Position numbers and translations under genes: made by a program. Shown here piece after piece: positions 1-8,708 of a DNA stretch of 40,738 nucleotides (position 1 is its first letter; each line of letters begins with the position of its first letter). The notes below the pieces were generated by a model, which was not told the DNA's origin, did no database searches, and saw only the letters and a list, made by a program, of their open reading frames with translations. The stretch is from the NCBI GenBank assembly GCA_027078675.1, contig JALWWX010000214.1, positions 1 to 40,738 of the forward strand, in the 5' to 3' direction. Source of the stretch: Aquificales bacterium (GTDB lineage Bacteria > Aquificota > Aquificia > Aquificales > Aquificaceae).

Positions 1-2351
1 TCAACTACAAAAAAGCACTTGAGGAGGGTCTTCTTAAGATAATGTCCAAGATGGGTATATCAACCCTAAACTCTTATCACGGTTCCCAGCTCTTTGATAC
101 GGTTTGTCTTAATAAAGATTTTGTTGACAAATACTTTACCGGCACACCTGTTACACTTGAGGCGGACGGTATAAAGGAGATAGAAGAGGCAACCCTAATA
201 AGACACAAAAAAGCCTTTGATGAAGAAAAACCCGTCCTTGAGTACGGCGGTGATATGAAGTTCAGAAAGGGCGGGGAGTGGCACGCATGGTCACCCTTCG
301 TTGTAAGATCCCTTCATAAGTTTCTTGAAACAAAGGATTATGAAGATTATAAAAAATTCTCGGAAATAGCGGAAAATTCAAGGCCCACTTTTATAAGGGA
401 TCTTCTTGACTACAAAAGGGCAAAGAATCCCATACCAATAGATGAAGTAGAACCCGAAGAGGAGATCCTTAAGAGATTTACTACGGGAGGGATGTCCTTG
501 GGCGCCCTCTCAAAGGAAGCCCACGAAGTTATAGCAGAGGCTTGCAACAGATTGGGTATGAAAAGTAACAGCGGTGAAGGGGGTGAAGACCCAGCCAGAT
601 ACTGGACGATAAAGAACAGCGCTATAAAGCAGGTGGCGTCGGGAAGATTCGGTGTTACACCCACCTATCTCGCAACCGCCAAGGAGATAGAGATTAAGAT
701 AGCCCAAGGTGCAAAACCGGGTGAAGGTGGACAGCTTCCGGGTCACAAGGTTAACGAATACATTGCCAAATTAAGACATTCTCAGCCAGGAGTAACCCTC
801 ATATCACCGCCTCCCCATCACGACATATACTCCATAGAGGACCTTGCCCAGCTTATACACGATCTTAAACAAGCCAATCCAGAAGCACGTGTATGCGTAA
901 AGCTTGTAGCGGAAAGGGGTGTAGGAACCGTAGCTGCGGGTGTTGCAAAGGCTTATGCGGATACGGTACAGATAAGCGGAGCGGAAGGTGGAACAGGAGC
1001 GTCGCCTTACTCTTCCATAAAGAATGCGGGTAACTACTGGGAGATAGGACTTGCGGAAACGCAAAGAGTACTTATGGAGAACAATCTAAGGGATAAGATA
1101 AGGGTAAGGGTGGACGGAGGTCTTAAAACAGGCAAAGATGTAATAATAGCTGCACTCCTCGGGGCGGAGGAATTTGGCTTTGGCACCGCAGCTATGATAG
1201 CGGAAGGCTGTGTTATGGCAAGGCAGTGCCATCTCAACACATGCCCCACCGGTGTTGCAACCCAGGATCCCAAATATGTAGCAAAGTTCAAAGGAAAGGT
1301 TGAGAATGTAATGGCATACTTCAGGGCTGTAGCCCGGGAGGTGAGGGAAATCCTTGCGGAGATGGGCTTCAGAAGTATTGATGAAATTGTCGGAAGGGTT
1401 GATCTTTTAGAGGTAAAAACCTTTGATGATTATCCCGGAAGTAAAAGAATAAAACTAAATGACCTTCTGTCTTCTGTAAGCACTAAGGGTGAAAGGAAGT
1501 GTAAGGTTGAAAGGAATGACAATCCAGAGCCTTCTTTGAACGACAAAATAGTGAATGAGATATTACCCTTCATAGAAAAGGGAGAAAAGGTTGAAAGGGA
1601 GTATGAAATAAGGAATGTGGACAGGACCATACCTACAAAGCTCAATTATTACATATCGGTAAAGTATAAAGATGAAGGCTTACCCGAAGATACAATAAGG
1701 TTGCGTTTTAAGGGAACCGCAGGTCAGAGTTTCGGTGCCTTTAATCACAGGGGTGTTACCCTAATACTTGAAGGTTCCGCCAACGATTATGCGGGTAAAG
1801 GAATGTACGGTGGAAGGATCATAATAAGGGATCCGGAGATAGAAAATACAAAGGATAATGTAATAGTCGGCAACACGGTCCTTTACGGCGCTACGGGAGG
1901 TGAATTTTACGCCTCAGGAAGGGCTGGAGAAAGATTCGCCATAAGGAACAGCGGTGCGATAGCTGTAGTTGAAGGTACGGGGCATCACTGCTGTGAATAC
2001 ATGACGGGAGGAATAGTTGTAGTTCTTGGTACAACCGGTTACAATGTGGGTGCGGGTATGACAGGAGGTTACGCTTACATACTTGACCTTGACCGCACAC
2101 TTGAGGACAAACTCAATTACTCCTATGTCATTCTGCGAAAGCTTAAAGATTCGGACGAATATAATGAGTTAAAAGATCTTATATCAAGACACACCGAGTT
2201 TACAGGCAGTCCTTGGGGTGAGGAGATACTCAAAAACTTTGATACCTACACGGAAATGTTCTACAAGATCATACCCCTTGAACAGTGTAAAAGGGACGAA
2301 ATGGGCGAGAGTGACGAGTGTGAATCAGAAGAGATAAAAACAGAAAAATAG
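1..2351 (+). CDS. gltB: Glutamate synthase large subunit, C-terminal part (5' end outside window)
   Basis: This is the synthase half of GOGAT, which makes glutamate from 2-oxoglutarate and glutamine-derived ammonia. The reading frame is open from base 3, upstream of the first ATG at 42, and that upstream peptide (NYKKALEEGLLKI) fits the family, so the gene begins before the window and the N-terminal amidotransferase domain is not visible. Seen: the FMN-binding barrel (TTGGMSLGALS, SGEGGEDPARY, GAEGGTGASP), then the 3Fe-4S ligands C390, C396 and C401 (counting from the ATG at 42), then the Gly-rich GXGXG beta-helix domain (about residues 560-700). The stop shares its last base with the next gene's GTG. 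Whether the electron donor is ferredoxin or a GltD-type subunit cannot be told here; a ferredoxin-dependent GOGAT is known from Hydrogenobacter thermophilus. Confidence 0.95.
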   Translation, partial: NYKKALEEGLLKIMSKMGISTLNSYHGSQLFDTVCLNKDFVDKYFTGTPVTLEADGIKEIEEATLIRHKKAFDEEKPVLEYGGDMKFRKGGEWHAWSPFVVRSLHKFLETKDYEDYKKFSEIAENSRPTFIRDLLDYKRAKNPIPIDEVEPEEEILKRFTTGGMSLGALSKEAHEVIAEACNRLGMKSNSGEGGEDPARYWTIKNSAIKQVASGRFGVTPTYLATAKEIEIKIAQGAKPGEGGQLPGHKVNEYIAKLRHSQPGVTLISPPPHHDIYSIEDLAQLIHDLKQANPEARVCVKLVAERGVGTVAAGVAKAYADTVQISGAEGGTGASPYSSIKNAGNYWEIGLAETQRVLMENNLRDKIRVRVDGGLKTGKDVIIAALLGAEEFGFGTAAMIAEGCVMARQCHLNTCPTGVATQDPKYVAKFKGKVENVMAYFRAVAREVREILAEMGFRSIDEIVGRVDLLEVKTFDDYPGSKRIKLNDLLSSVSTKGERKCKVERNDNPEPSLNDKIVNEILPFIEKGEKVEREYEIRNVDRTIPTKLNYYISVKYKDEGLPEDTIRLRFKGTAGQSFGAFNHRGVTLILEGSANDYAGKGMYGGRIIIRDPEIENTKDNVIVGNTVLYGATGGEFYASGRAGERFAIRNSGAIAVVEGTGHHCCEYMTGGIVVVLGTTGYNVGAGMTGGYAYILDLDRTLEDKLNYSYVILRKLKDSDEYNELKDLISRHTEFTGSPWGEEILKNFDTYTEMFYKIIPLEQCKRDEMGESDECESEEIKTEK

Positions 2352-3478
2352 TGCTTAAGAAGTTAGCCTTCGGCCTCTTTGACAGCGGTGAAACCATACT
2401 CGGTGCCCTCGTATTCTCCACCTTCTTTCCCCTCTACATAACCCAGTATATAGATACAAAGGTTTACAGTACACTTTACGGCTTGTCCTTTGCTGTCTCT
2501 TTTGTCTTAGCCCTGCTCCTCGGTAAAAAGGCGGACAGGGAGGCAAAAAGAAAAACATACTTTATGTACTTCAGCGTTGGCGTATCCTTATCTTGCGGAT
2601 TGCTTTATTTTACCCATGGCACACCCATTATCTCACTTTTCATATTCATGCTTTTAGCCCTGTTTCATCAACAAGCCTTTGTCTTTTACAACTCCCTTCT
2701 CTTAGAGTTCAATGAAAGGGGAATAACATCGGGACTTGGTGTAGCCCTCGGATATGTAGCATCCGCAGTTTCCCTACTATTTTTAATAGATATCCTTGAA
2801 CCGCCTGAAGGTTACATACCCATAGGAGGCTTGTTCCTGCTTTTATCCTTGCCCGCCTTCATCCTTATAAAAAATCCACCCCAAACATATCCCGTGTCCT
2901 TAAGGGAAGTATTCAAGGATAAGAGATTTTTACTGACCATATTAGCCATACTGTCCCTCACGGAAGTGGCAAACACATTAATAGCAATGATGGGCATCTA
3001 TCTGAGAGAGGTTTACGGGCTTGAAAATGCAGAGATTTACAAGATAATAGGCCTTTCCGCCCTCGGAGGTGTAACTGGTGGCATTTTGTGGGGAAAGCTT
3101 GCGGATAGGATAAAAGATATAAAAAGGTTATTCAGTGTAGGCTTTATGCTATGGATTATATTCCTTCTGCTTCTTCCCCTAACACCCTCCTTCCTGCTCG
3201 TAGGTATAGGCTTCTGGGCTGGTATATCCCTCGCCCATCTGTGGACATGTTCAAGACTCCTCATACTTAAGGAGTTCCCGGAGGGACAAGCATCCGTAAG
3301 ACTATCCTTCCTTTCCCTCTCAGAGAGGATAGCATCAACAACAGGTTTGCTCATATGGTCCCTTTTCCTTCTTGTAACAAATGACAACTATAAACTTTCT
3401 GTTCTTCTTATGACGGTCTTTCCCTTTTTGGGTTTTATAATTTTTCAAAAGATCTCAAAGAACAGCAGTCCTTCATAG
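2351..3478 (+). CDS. MFS-type transporter (UMF1/Atg22-like)
   Basis: This is a 375-residue integral membrane protein with about 11-12 hydrophobic segments and the usual MFS layout. The first half has FGLFDSGETILGALVFSTFFPLYI and a cytoplasmic loop GKKADREAKRK between TM2 and TM3. The second half repeats this as WGKLADRIKDIKR. The length and the N-terminal segment resemble the small UMF1/Atg22-like branch rather than sugar or drug porters. The substrate cannot be inferred. GTG start overlapping the gltB stop by one base (TAGTG), so the two are probably translationally coupled. The 3' end overlaps convergent dapF by 34 bp. Confidence 0.75.
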   Translation: MLKKLAFGLFDSGETILGALVFSTFFPLYITQYIDTKVYSTLYGLSFAVSFVLALLLGKKADREAKRKTYFMYFSVGVSLSCGLLYFTHGTPIISLFIFMLLALFHQQAFVFYNSLLLEFNERGITSGLGVALGYVASAVSLLFLIDILEPPEGYIPIGGLFLLLSLPAFILIKNPPQTYPVSLREVFKDKRFLLTILAILSLTEVANTLIAMMGIYLREVYGLENAEIYKIIGLSALGGVTGGILWGKLADRIKDIKRLFSVGFMLWIIFLLLLPLTPSFLLVGIGFWAGISLAHLWTCSRLLILKEFPEGQASVRLSFLSLSERIASTTGLLIWSLFLLVTNDNYKLSVLLMTVFPFLGFIIFQKISKNSSPS

Positions 3479-4278
3479 ACCTTGTAAACGGATCCTTCAA
3501 GAAATACTTCCTCAAACTTATCATCAAAATGAATATATAAGGTCTCTCCACCCTTAGTAACCACCTCTACAGGTTTGCTTTTAACCATCCCGGAACTGTA
3601 AGCTATAATGGCGGAGGCGGTTGCACCCGTACCGCATGCAAGGGTCTCTCCTTCCACACCCCTTTCATAAGTCCTTATTCTTATCCTGCCTTCGCCTTCT
3701 CCCTCTATGAAATTTACATTTGTACCCTTAGGTTCAAATTCCTTATGGAATCTTATCTTCCTTCCCAAGGAAACAACATCAACGGAATCAAGGTCCTTTA
3801 CGGGGACCACAAAGTGAGGAACCCCCGTATTTATAAAGAAGCCCTCAAGCCTCTTACCGTTAATATCCAAAAGCTTATGCTCTGGTAAAGAGGGTTTGGT
3901 AAGCTGAACCTTTACCCTTTCACCGTTCCCTATAACTTCACCCTTTATAACCCCAGCCAAGGTTTCAAACCTCACCCTTCTTCCAGTTATACCTTTCTCA
4001 TAGCAAAACCTTATGGCACACCTTGATCCATTACCGCACATCTCCGCAACAGAGCCGTCCGCATTAAAAAATTCCCACCGAAAATCATTGGATGGATCCC
4101 TTGGCTTTTCTATCAATATAAGTCCGTCCGCCCCTACTCCCGTGCGCCTCGCACAAACTTTCCTCACAAACTCCTCAACACTTACATTAAGCTCCTTAAG
4201 TTTTCTTTCCACCTCTCCTTCCCTGTTATCTATGACGATAAAATCGTTTCCAGATCCTTGAAGTTTCAAAAACTCCAT
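3445..4278 (-). CDS. dapF: Diaminopimelate epimerase
   Basis: Converts LL- to meso-diaminopimelate for lysine and peptidoglycan synthesis. It is cofactor-independent and uses two cysteines as acid and base. Both are present in their signatures: C81 in EMCGNGSRCAIRF and C215 in ETLACGTGATASA. The N-terminus LQGSGNDFIVID is the family start, and 277 residues is full length. It is divergent from trpE across 57 bp, with its own extended -10 box close to the ATG. Its 3' end runs 34 bp into the transporter gene on the other strand. Confidence 0.97.
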   Translation of the reverse strand: MEFLKLQGSGNDFIVIDNREGEVERKLKELNVSVEEFVRKVCARRTGVGADGLILIEKPRDPSNDFRWEFFNADGSVAEMCGNGSRCAIRFCYEKGITGRRVRFETLAGVIKGEVIGNGERVKVQLTKPSLPEHKLLDINGKRLEGFFINTGVPHFVVPVKDLDSVDVVSLGRKIRFHKEFEPKGTNVNFIEGEGEGRIRIRTYERGVEGETLACGTGATASAIIAYSSGMVKSKPVEVVTKGGETLYIHFDDKFEEVFLEGSVYKVYEGLLFFEIF

Positions 4279-4288
4279 TGGAGTGGAT

Positions 4289-4297
4289 ATTATAGCA
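4289..4297 (-). promoter_or_regulatory. Extended -10 promoter of dapF
   Basis: On the minus strand the sequence reads TGCTATAAT, a perfect extended -10 box, and only 10 bases separate it from the dapF ATG at 4278. A transcript starting about 7 bases downstream would have a leader of only 3-4 nt. There is no good -35 (ATTAAC at the expected distance). It lies between the trpE -35 box and the dapF start, so the two divergent promoters are interleaved. Confidence 0.65.
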
Positions 4298-4298
4298 T

Positions 4299-4327
4299 TT
4301 GAAAAAACAAAGTTAATATAGGATAAT
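4299..4327 (+). promoter_or_regulatory. Sigma70-type promoter of trpE
   Basis: TTGAAA (4299-4304), a 17-base spacer and GATAAT (4322-4327) form a near-consensus promoter. The trpE ATG follows 8 bases after the -10, so transcription should start at or next to the start codon. No Shine-Dalgarno is present (TTCTGTAG precedes the ATG). The spacing also leaves no room for a Trp leader peptide or attenuator. Confidence 0.65.
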
Positions 4328-4335
4328 TTCTGTAG

Positions 4336-5814
4336 ATGAAATTTAACTTGACCCTTGATGAATTTAAAAAACTTATAAAGGAATATTCGGTGGTGCCTCT
4401 ATATACGGAAATCCTTGCGGATACGGAAACTCCACTTTCCATATTTCTTAAACTCAAAGACGAAGGTAGTTTCAACATACTGCTTGAGAGTGCGGAGGGA
4501 GGTGAAAAATGGGGAAGATACTCCTTCCTTATTAAAGGTGGTTCCTTTTACATAAGGAGCAGAAAGGATGTGGTTGAGGTCTATGATGCGGGAAGGATAA
4601 GCCTTAAGAATACCTCCGATCCTTTGGGTTATGTAAAGAGGGTGCTTTCAACCTTTAAGCCCATGAAGGACGGTAACTTACCGAGGTTCTGGGGAGGTCT
4701 TGTCGGATACATAGGTTATGACATCATAAAGTTCTATGAAAATGTGCCTGAAAAGGATGCGGATCCTGTAAGCACTAACGATATGTTTTTGACCCTTACA
4801 GATCTTCTTATAGTCTATGATAATTTGTCCGCCAAGATAAAGATAATTGTCCCCCTCATAGGTACGGATGATCCGGAAATTAAATACAGAAAGGCGGTTA
4901 AAAAAATAGAGGAGACTGTTAACACCCTCAAGGAGAAGGGAGATATATTCCTTATAAACCTTGAAGATAAGGAACCTTCCTTGGAGGAATGGAAGAGTAA
5001 TGTAACAAAGGAAGATTTTATGAAAAAGGTTGAAAGGGCAAAGAGATACATAGAGGAAGGTGATGTAATACAGGTGGTCCTATCTCAAAGGTTCAAAAGT
5101 AAACTGAGGGCGAAACCCGAGAATATTTACAGGGCTTTGAGAACCCTCAATCCTTCACCTTACATGTACTATCTTGAGATGGAACATTGTAAAGTAATAG
5201 GATCTTCTCCGGAGATTCTTGTAAGGCTTGAGGACGGAAAGATAGAAACGAGACCGATAGCAGGTACAAGACCGAGGGGCAAAACGGAAGAGGAAGATAA
5301 AAGGCTTGAAGAGGAGCTTATTAACGATGAAAAGGAAAGGGCGGAACACCTTATGCTTGTTGATCTTGCCAGGAACGATGTGGGAAGGGTGGCTGAAGCG
5401 GGGACGGTAAGGGTTGACAACTTCATGAGGATAGAGAGATATTCCCATGTTATGCATATAGTGAGTGATGTGTCGGGAAAGCTTAAAAAAGGGCTTGATG
5501 CCGTTGATGTTCTTAAGGCGACCTTCCCCGCGGGTACGGTATCGGGAGCGCCTAAGGTTAGGGCTATGCAGATAATAGAGGAGCTTGAGCCTGAGAGAAG
5601 AGGCATATATGCGGGAAGCGTAGGATACTTCTCCTTTGATGGAAATATGGATATGGCAATTACAATAAGAACCGCGGTGATAAGGGGAGATGAAATCTTT
5701 GTGCAGGCGGGGGCGGGTATAGTTGCAGATTCTGTACCGGAAAGGGAGTGGGAGGAAACGGTTAATAAGGCAAAGTCAATGATGAAGGCGGTCGCAATGG
5801 CTCAGGATATATAA
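4336..5814 (+). CDS. trpE: Anthranilate synthase component I
   Basis: Makes anthranilate from chorismate with ammonia from the TrpG subunit, the first committed step to tryptophan. At 492 residues it is full length. The N-terminal domain holds the LLES motif (residues 49-52) that binds feedback-inhibiting tryptophan. The C-terminal chorismate-binding domain has VVLSQRF, SPSPYMYYLEM-like NPSPYMYYLEM, GSSPEILVR, RPIAGTRPRGKT, LVDLARNDVGRV and TFPAGTVSGAPKVRAMQIIEELEP. No trpG is adjacent. The ATG is 8 bases from the predicted -10, so the mRNA is probably leaderless. The 3' end overlaps the convergent gene at 5802 by 13 bp. Confidence 0.96.
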   Translation: MKFNLTLDEFKKLIKEYSVVPLYTEILADTETPLSIFLKLKDEGSFNILLESAEGGEKWGRYSFLIKGGSFYIRSRKDVVEVYDAGRISLKNTSDPLGYVKRVLSTFKPMKDGNLPRFWGGLVGYIGYDIIKFYENVPEKDADPVSTNDMFLTLTDLLIVYDNLSAKIKIIVPLIGTDDPEIKYRKAVKKIEETVNTLKEKGDIFLINLEDKEPSLEEWKSNVTKEDFMKKVERAKRYIEEGDVIQVVLSQRFKSKLRAKPENIYRALRTLNPSPYMYYLEMEHCKVIGSSPEILVRLEDGKIETRPIAGTRPRGKTEEEDKRLEEELINDEKERAEHLMLVDLARNDVGRVAEAGTVRVDNFMRIERYSHVMHIVSDVSGKLKKGLDAVDVLKATFPAGTVSGAPKVRAMQIIEELEPERRGIYAGSVGYFSFDGNMDMAITIRTAVIRGDEIFVQAGAGIVADSVPEREWEETVNKAKSMMKAVAMAQDI

Positions 5815-6332
5815 AGGGAAAGGGGAGGTATGTTGAACATCTTGAGTAATTCCCTTCTTATCAGCATCTTATAAACCCTTTCATTGTTCTTATACTTTTC
5901 ATACTTACGCAAAATCTCCCTTCTTTTGTCCCTATCCAATTTATCCCACAATCTTCTAACAATATCATTTTCAATATTGCGCAGTATCCTTTCCGCCTCC
6001 TCCTCCGTTGAAGGTAAAGGATAATCAAGTACTCCTACGCTTTCCAGCTTCCTTTTAAAAGTTTCAAGCCAAGGCACCGTTTCCGGGGGTCTTTCTTTAC
6101 GCCTTTTTATTTCCTCTTCCACAAGCCTTTCACACATATTAACAGAAAACTTATATCTCCTTTCGGGAGGAAGGGAAACAAAACACTTTTTTATTACCCT
6201 TTTTAATAACTCAAGGGGTACACCCTTTTTTTCCAAATTTGATATATACATCCTTTCACGGGGTGATAGGAAGGGCGTTCCTCCCCTCAGATTGGCTATA
6301 AACTCCTCTATCTCCCTTATATATTCGCTCAT
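5802..6332 (-). CDS. Uncharacterised charged helical protein downstream of acpS
   Basis: This is a 176-residue protein of unknown function, very rich in Arg, Lys and Glu, with predicted helices throughout and no membrane segment or signal peptide. Distinct stretches are FLSPRERMYISNLEKKGVPLELLKRVIKKC near the N-terminus and ILRKYEKYKNNERVYKMLIRRELL near the C-terminus. Its ATG overlaps the acpS stop (6329-6332), so it is the last gene of the flgH-flgI-flgJ-acpS unit and translationally coupled to it. No catalytic motif was recognised. It may be lineage-specific. Confidence 0.7.
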   Translation of the reverse strand: MSEYIREIEEFIANLRGGTPFLSPRERMYISNLEKKGVPLELLKRVIKKCFVSLPPERRYKFSVNMCERLVEEEIKRRKERPPETVPWLETFKRKLESVGVLDYPLPSTEEEAERILRNIENDIVRRLWDKLDRDKRREILRKYEKYKNNERVYKMLIRRELLKMFNIPPLSLYIS

Positions 6333-6688
6333 TTTATAAGGGCAACCGCCACAGAATGATCCCTTTCGTGGGAAAGAGACACTATAATTGTCTTCTCCCC
6401 GAGCATTTTAATAACCTTTTCATTTTTTATTGTTACCTTGGCAGGAAATCCTGTCCTGCCATTAACTTCTATCTCTTTAAACTTTAACAACATCCCCGTT
6501 TCCTGGAACACCGCCTTTATAACCGCTTCTTTACACGCCCACCTTGCTGCAAGACAGGGTATCTTAGCCTTCTGGTTGTTACAATACTCAAGCTCCTTTT
6601 CCGTATAAATCCTTCTTAGGAACTTCTCCCCGAATCTCTCCACTGCCTCCCCTATGCGTTTATTTTGAACAAGATCAACGCCTATCAT
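6329..6688 (-). CDS. acpS: Holo-[acyl-carrier-protein] synthase
   Basis: Transfers 4'-phosphopantetheine from CoA to the serine of acyl carrier protein, activating the acpP product encoded about 3 kb away. At 119 residues it has the usual AcpS length. The Mg-binding residues are visible: D5 in MIGVDLVQ and E54 in AARWACKEAVIKA. The C-terminal SLSHERDHSVAVAL strand matches the family. The start overlaps the end of flgJ by 14 bp and the stop overlaps the next gene, so it is embedded in a flagellar operon. Confidence 0.93.
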   Translation of the reverse strand: MIGVDLVQNKRIGEAVERFGEKFLRRIYTEKELEYCNNQKAKIPCLAARWACKEAVIKAVFQETGMLLKFKEIEVNGRTGFPAKVTIKNEKVIKMLGEKTIIVSLSHERDHSVAVALIK

Positions 6689-6944
6689 TCTCCGCTTCTA
6701 TCTTTTCCATTATAAACTTTCCCAAACCTATACCGCCAGATTCTGCCATTTTTTTGCTTACAGCTTCAAGAAAGTAATCATAGTACATCCTGTAACCGAA
6801 GCTTTTATTTGAGAGGGTTGGTTTCAAGGCTTCCTTCAGCATCGCCTTTATCATGAGGGCTTCAAATTCCCTCACCGCTGTTTTTTTGTCCCTTTTTTTA
6901 AGAACATCACTGAAGTAAGACGGTGATTCAAATCTTACCTCCAT
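6675..6944 (-). CDS. flgJ: FlgJ-type rod-binding protein, lacking the muramidase domain
   Basis: This 89-residue protein matches the N-terminal rod-binding domain of FlgJ (REFEALMIKAMLKEAL, then YRMYYDYFLEAVSKKMAESGGIGLGKFIMEKI). This domain helps assemble or cap the flagellar rod in the periplasm. The C-terminal glucosaminidase domain of the enterobacterial protein is absent, as in several other phyla, so a separate lytic enzyme would be needed to open the peptidoglycan. The start codon overlaps the flgI stop (TGATG), giving translational coupling. Confidence 0.85.
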   Translation of the reverse strand: MEVRFESPSYFSDVLKKRDKKTAVREFEALMIKAMLKEALKPTLSNKSFGYRMYYDYFLEAVSKKMAESGGIGLGKFIMEKIEAENDRR

Positions 6945-8029
6945 CAGAGGACCTCCAGCTTGGCATTTAAGGCTCCAGCGGACTTTATAGCCTGAAGTAT
7001 GGATATTATCTCCCTCGGGGTTGCTCCTATTCTGTTAAGCGATTCAACAAGTTCCGATACCTTAGCACCTTTAATTTGGACAAGCCTTTTCCCTTCCTCC
7101 TCAACTTGTACTTGAGTCCTTGGTACAACCTGCGTCTGACCCCCTGCAAAGGGTTGGGGCTGAGAAACTTGAGGCGTTTCCTTAATCCTTACGGTAAGAC
7201 TGCCTACCGCAACCGCCACGGGTTTTATGGTAACATCACCACCGAAAACTATGGTTCCGGTTCTGCTATCTATGACAACCTTAGGAACGGCTGGTACTTC
7301 TATATCTATATTCTCTATCTGTGCCAAAAAGCTGACATAATTCTCCTTCTCGGGTATATTCACCCTTATGGTAGCAGAATCAAGGGCAACCGCTGTGTTT
7401 TCGCCGAATTTACTGTTAATAGCATCAACCACAGCCTTTGCGGTTGAGAAATCCGGATTATTAAGATAAATGTGAACTTCCTTCATATCGTAATTTGAAG
7501 GAATGTCCCTCTCCAGTATTGCACCGTTGGGTATCCTCCCCACGGTTGTTACATTCTTCCTCCTCAACGATGCTATACCCCTTGCCTCATAACCTCCCAC
7601 TATAACCTGACCCTGGGCAAAGGCATATATTTTCCCGTCGGGACCCTTAAGGGGAGTAAGTATTAAGGTACCTCCTTCAAGGCTCCTTGCATCTCCTATG
7701 GAGGCAACATCAACGTCTATTGTCATACCAGCCTTTGCGGATGGTGGAACCTTTGCGGTTACTATGACCGCAGCAACATTCCTGACGGTGATCCTGCGAG
7801 GGTCAACCACTATACCCATCTTCTGAAGCGCATTGGTAAGACTCTTAACGGTGAAAAAGGTACTCCTCGTATCACCCGTGCCGTTAAGACCTACCACGAG
7901 ACCGTAACCTACTATAAAGTTGCCCCTGTTACCCTCAAAACTGGCTATGTCTCTGAGCTTAACAGCGTAAGAAAGGGAGAAAAATAACATTAAAAGGGCA
8001 AGACCTTTGCAAAGAATCTTGTTAACCAT
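6944..8029 (-). CDS. flgI: Flagellar P-ring protein
   Basis: Builds the periplasmic P ring around the flagellar rod. At 361 residues it is full length, with a Sec signal peptide (MVNKILCKGLALLMLFFSLSYA) and then the family opening VKLRDIASFEGNRGNFIVGYGLVVGLNGTGD. The C-terminus IISILQAIKSAGALNAKLEVL is also typical. The start lies 40 bp inside flgH. A later ATG at 7990 forms a TAATG junction with the flgH stop but would leave too short a signal peptide, so 8029 is preferred. Confidence 0.96.
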   Translation of the reverse strand: MVNKILCKGLALLMLFFSLSYAVKLRDIASFEGNRGNFIVGYGLVVGLNGTGDTRSTFFTVKSLTNALQKMGIVVDPRRITVRNVAAVIVTAKVPPSAKAGMTIDVDVASIGDARSLEGGTLILTPLKGPDGKIYAFAQGQVIVGGYEARGIASLRRKNVTTVGRIPNGAILERDIPSNYDMKEVHIYLNNPDFSTAKAVVDAINSKFGENTAVALDSATIRVNIPEKENYVSFLAQIENIDIEVPAVPKVVIDSRTGTIVFGGDVTIKPVAVAVGSLTVRIKETPQVSQPQPFAGGQTQVVPRTQVQVEEEGKRLVQIKGAKVSELVESLNRIGATPREIISILQAIKSAGALNAKLEVL

Positions 8030-8652
8030 CCCGGCTTACCCCCGTCCACAAGGAAACCTTTTCCGTCCAATATCACCTCAAGGTTGGCTATACGATTACT
8101 TGGAACAGTATTGGTACTGTCTATATCCTCCGGTCTTACTATACCCCTTAAAACTATTAGCTTCTGAGAATCGTTAATGGATATGTACTTTTTGGCTTCA
8201 ACAAGCATAGTACCGTTAGGATACACCTTCATTACCCTGCCCGCCATCCTGGTTGTTAGCATACCCCTCTGTTGAAGTCTTCCCGTACCTAAGGAAGACA
8301 ACTCACCCTTTGCCTCAAGCATCTTAGCTAAGGAATCCTCGGTCTTTCCGAAAAGGGCGGATAGGGCTTGAGAGATCTTTGTCCTCCTTCCCGTATTGTT
8401 AGTTACAGTCTCAAGGGCATTAACACTTTCTATAACCTCAATAAATATAACATCTCCTACAGAAACCGCCCTGTTCTCCGCATAGAGGTTTGCCATATTG
8501 TCTCCCATTGCATATATGCTTCCCTTTGCGGTTATTTTTTCTTTTCCCTCCACAGCAGGATAAGGATTCTCCTTTTCATAATCAGAAAGTGTCCTTGCTT
8601 TTTGACTGCATGAGAATGTAATAAAAAGTAAAGGAATTAAAATAAATATCAT
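7990..8652 (-). CDS. flgH: Flagellar L-ring lipoprotein
   Basis: Forms the L ring in the outer membrane. The N-terminus is a lipoprotein signal with lipobox FITFSC and the lipidated C15. Family motifs follow: GSIYAMGDNMANLYAENRAVSVGDVIFIEV, GTGRLQQRG and MVEAKKYISINDSQKLIVLRGIVRPEDI. At 220 residues it is full length. It is the first gene of flgH-flgI-flgJ-acpS-unknown, and its 3' end overlaps flgI by 40 bp. Divergent from fabG across 56 bp. Confidence 0.95.
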   Translation of the reverse strand: MIFILIPLLFITFSCSQKARTLSDYEKENPYPAVEGKEKITAKGSIYAMGDNMANLYAENRAVSVGDVIFIEVIESVNALETVTNNTGRRTKISQALSALFGKTEDSLAKMLEAKGELSSLGTGRLQQRGMLTTRMAGRVMKVYPNGTMLVEAKKYISINDSQKLIVLRGIVRPEDIDSTNTVPSNRIANLEVILDGKGFLVDGGKPGWLTRFFAKVLPF

Positions 8653-8665
8653 AATCCCAATTCTA

Positions 8666-8674
8666 AATATAGCA
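8666..8674 (-). promoter_or_regulatory. Extended -10 promoter of the flgH operon
   Basis: The minus strand reads TGCTATATT, an extended -10 box, with 13 bases to the flgH ATG. The predicted leader is about 6 nt. No flagellar sigma-28 or sigma-54 consensus was recognised here, so housekeeping sigma use is likely. It shares the 56-bp gap with the fabG promoter. Confidence 0.5.
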
Positions 8675-8689
8675 CCTATATCGGAAATT

Positions 8690-8698
8690 TGCTATAAT
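8690..8698 (+). promoter_or_regulatory. Extended -10 promoter of the fabG operon
   Basis: TGCTATAAT is a perfect extended -10 box, identical to that of dapF. The fabG ATG is 10 bases downstream, predicting a 3-4 nt leader. The -35 region (TAGCAC at 17-base spacing) is poor, as expected when an extended -10 does the work. No Shine-Dalgarno precedes the ATG. Confidence 0.65.
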
Positions 8699-8708
8699 TT
8701 TACAGCCC

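Noticed and set aside
4328-4335. Tryptophan attenuator ahead of trpE
   Set aside because: Only 8 bases separate the -10 box and the ATG, so no leader peptide or terminator can fit.
5169-5606. 145-codon open frame on the minus strand
   Set aside because: Antisense shadow of the conserved chorismate-binding domain of trpE.
7988-7990. Alternative flgI start at the TAATG junction with flgH
   Set aside because: It would remove the charged n-region and most of the signal peptide of FlgI.
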